A stretch of DNA of 64,000 nucleotides from Clavelina lepadiformis (lineage: Eukaryota; Chordata; Ascidiacea; Aplousobranchia; Clavelinidae). Shown piece after piece: positions 62,944-64,000 of the stretch. Within the stretch, counting starts at the first letter, position 1. Each line of letters begins with the position of its first letter. Both the position numbers and the translations under genes were made by a program. The notes beneath the pieces were generated by a model that did not search any database, was not told the DNA's origin, and saw only the letters and a list, made by a program, of their open reading frames with translations. The DNA lies in contig NC_135242.1 of assembly GCF_947623445.1 (NCBI RefSeq), forward strand, positions 8,866,001 to 8,930,000, written 5' to 3'.

Positions 62944-63909
62944 GTTTCACATTCCCGGTAAATTGTTAAGTGCTGAAGTTTTTAAAACAAATTCCTGCAT
63001 TTTTAACAAAAGGATGGAAAAGGAAGTTTGAACAAGCAAATAATGATGCATTGTATACAATAACATTACTGTTTCAGAACTTGACTGAAAGTGATAAAAA
63101 CACACAGTGGAAGGTAGACCTGTTACTGTTGTTAAATTAAAACCAAAATATAGATATGCCAAACTTACTTTTTACACTGCTGCTTGCATATTTAAATAAA
63201 TGCACAAGTTTGGTTTTCCTATATCTAACAATGAGAAGTTGCAATTTTTTTCAAACTTTCATCAATTGTAAAATATTTAAGGGTTGAATCACAAATTACT
63301 CAGTGTGTAGCATAAGGCTGAGAGAACACACTAGAAAAAAATAAGGCACTTTTATCATTTATATACTGTTTTTCTAAATGACTATTTCACAGTAAATAGG
63401 TAATGCAGCCTGTTGTTAAAGATAGGCGGTTAGGTTAGGAGAATAGGAACATGCAAAAGGTTGATTTTAGCTGTTTAAGGTTTTATTGGAGTTAGATTTA
63501 AATTAGAAGGTAGATATAGGTTAGGTTCAAATTTAAGAAATTTACTAAAACGAAATTTAAATTTCTGATTGATTGAAGAACTTTGCTGAATTTTCTTTAT
63601 AAAGAAAAGTAAGTATTTTCTACTGTGTTGTTGTAACAAAATGCTACACACAAAGTCAAAATCATTTGTAGTTTGATTTTTGTATGTTTCGCAATTGCCA
63701 GAATCAGAATTAACGTTGCGGATCATCGATGTTTAAACGGGTATAGGCCTATCACTCTGTCATGACACTGTTCGTTGATAAGTCTATCAGACGCCTTTCA
63801 AAATATTAAGATTCTACACAACGAGTAGGGTAGTGGTAGGCGATGTAAAGCCAGTTTTGTAATCAATCCAGTAATATTTTCTCATGACACATGTTAAAAG
63901 TACTAAATG
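62944..63909. other. mrps25 upstream region, nothing coding recognised
   Basis: Contains the presumed mrps25 promoter just above 62943 and repeat Y copy 4. Open frames at 62947-63162 and 63475-63726 are AT-rich and unrecognised. Confidence 0.4.
63410..63545 (-). repeat. Dispersed repeat Y, copy 4
   Basis: TGTTGTTAAAGATAGGCGGT, GGAGTTAGATTTAAATTAGA and AGGTAGATATAGGTTAGG: reverse complement of the 50.3-kb copy with moderate divergence. Confidence 0.6.
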
Positions 63910-64000
63910 CAGAGGTGGGCAGTCAATACTTAGTACCGTCGGTAACAGTATCTGTACTTGGCAAAAAATGTACCAATGGTTCCGGTATTCGATACTATTT
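63910..64000. mobile_element. Left end of a possible hAT-type element, cut by the window
   Basis: CAGAGGTGGGCAGTCAATAC is a typical hAT-like terminus, followed by GTAC-rich sequence; the other end lies outside the window. Confidence 0.4.

Overview
Eukaryotic chromosomal DNA, AT-rich, with spliceosomal introns mostly of about 70-600 bp (GT-AG, one probable GC-AG) and many short non-autonomous DNA transposons. The gene content is animal: a Discs-large L27 exon pair, SAP130, kinesin light chain, mitochondrial creatine kinase, ceramide-1-phosphate transfer protein, choline dehydrogenase and mitoribosomal protein S25. Compact introns, AT richness, abundant miniature elements and an open reading frame starting 5 nt after a splice acceptor (possible spliced-leader site) fit a tunicate/ascidian best. 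The species is an inference, not shown by the sequence.

Layout. 1-7.5 kb: 5' end of a minus-strand dlg gene that runs off the left edge. 9.2-18.1 kb: complete minus-strand sap130, 22-23 coding exons. 18-24 kb: repeat-rich, with a pogo-type element. 24.45-26.36 kb: kinesin light chain in one uninterrupted plus-strand frame. 26.4-33.7 kb: repeats and unassigned frames. 33.7-37.3 kb: mitochondrial creatine kinase, 7 exons, plus. 38.4-40.2 kb: cptp, 4 exons, minus. 43.1-43.6 kb: weak model of a small secreted protein. 47.4-49.6 and 53.1-54.8 kb: tandem pair of HAD-phosphatase paralogues. 56.6-60.0 kb: choline dehydrogenase, 11 exons, plus, convergent with mrps25 (60.4-62.9 kb, 4 exons, minus).

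The genes do not form one pathway; this is an ordinary animal gene neighbourhood. Three products are probably mitochondrial (creatine kinase, choline dehydrogenase, mS25).

The most unusual object is at 61491-62627, in mrps25 intron 1: a pogo/Tigger-type element with perfect 21-bp terminal inverted repeats and TA target sites whose interior is ribosomal DNA (18S 3' end, ITS1, 5.8S, ITS2, broken 28S 5' end). Other notable items are a 102-bp MITE family with three different perfect 8-bp target duplications, a foldback element whose arms are inverted 16-bp tandem repeats, and a HAD gene pair whose last exons look homogenised by gene conversion. All exon coordinates were read by eye from splice signals, reading phase and recalled family sequences; no search was run.
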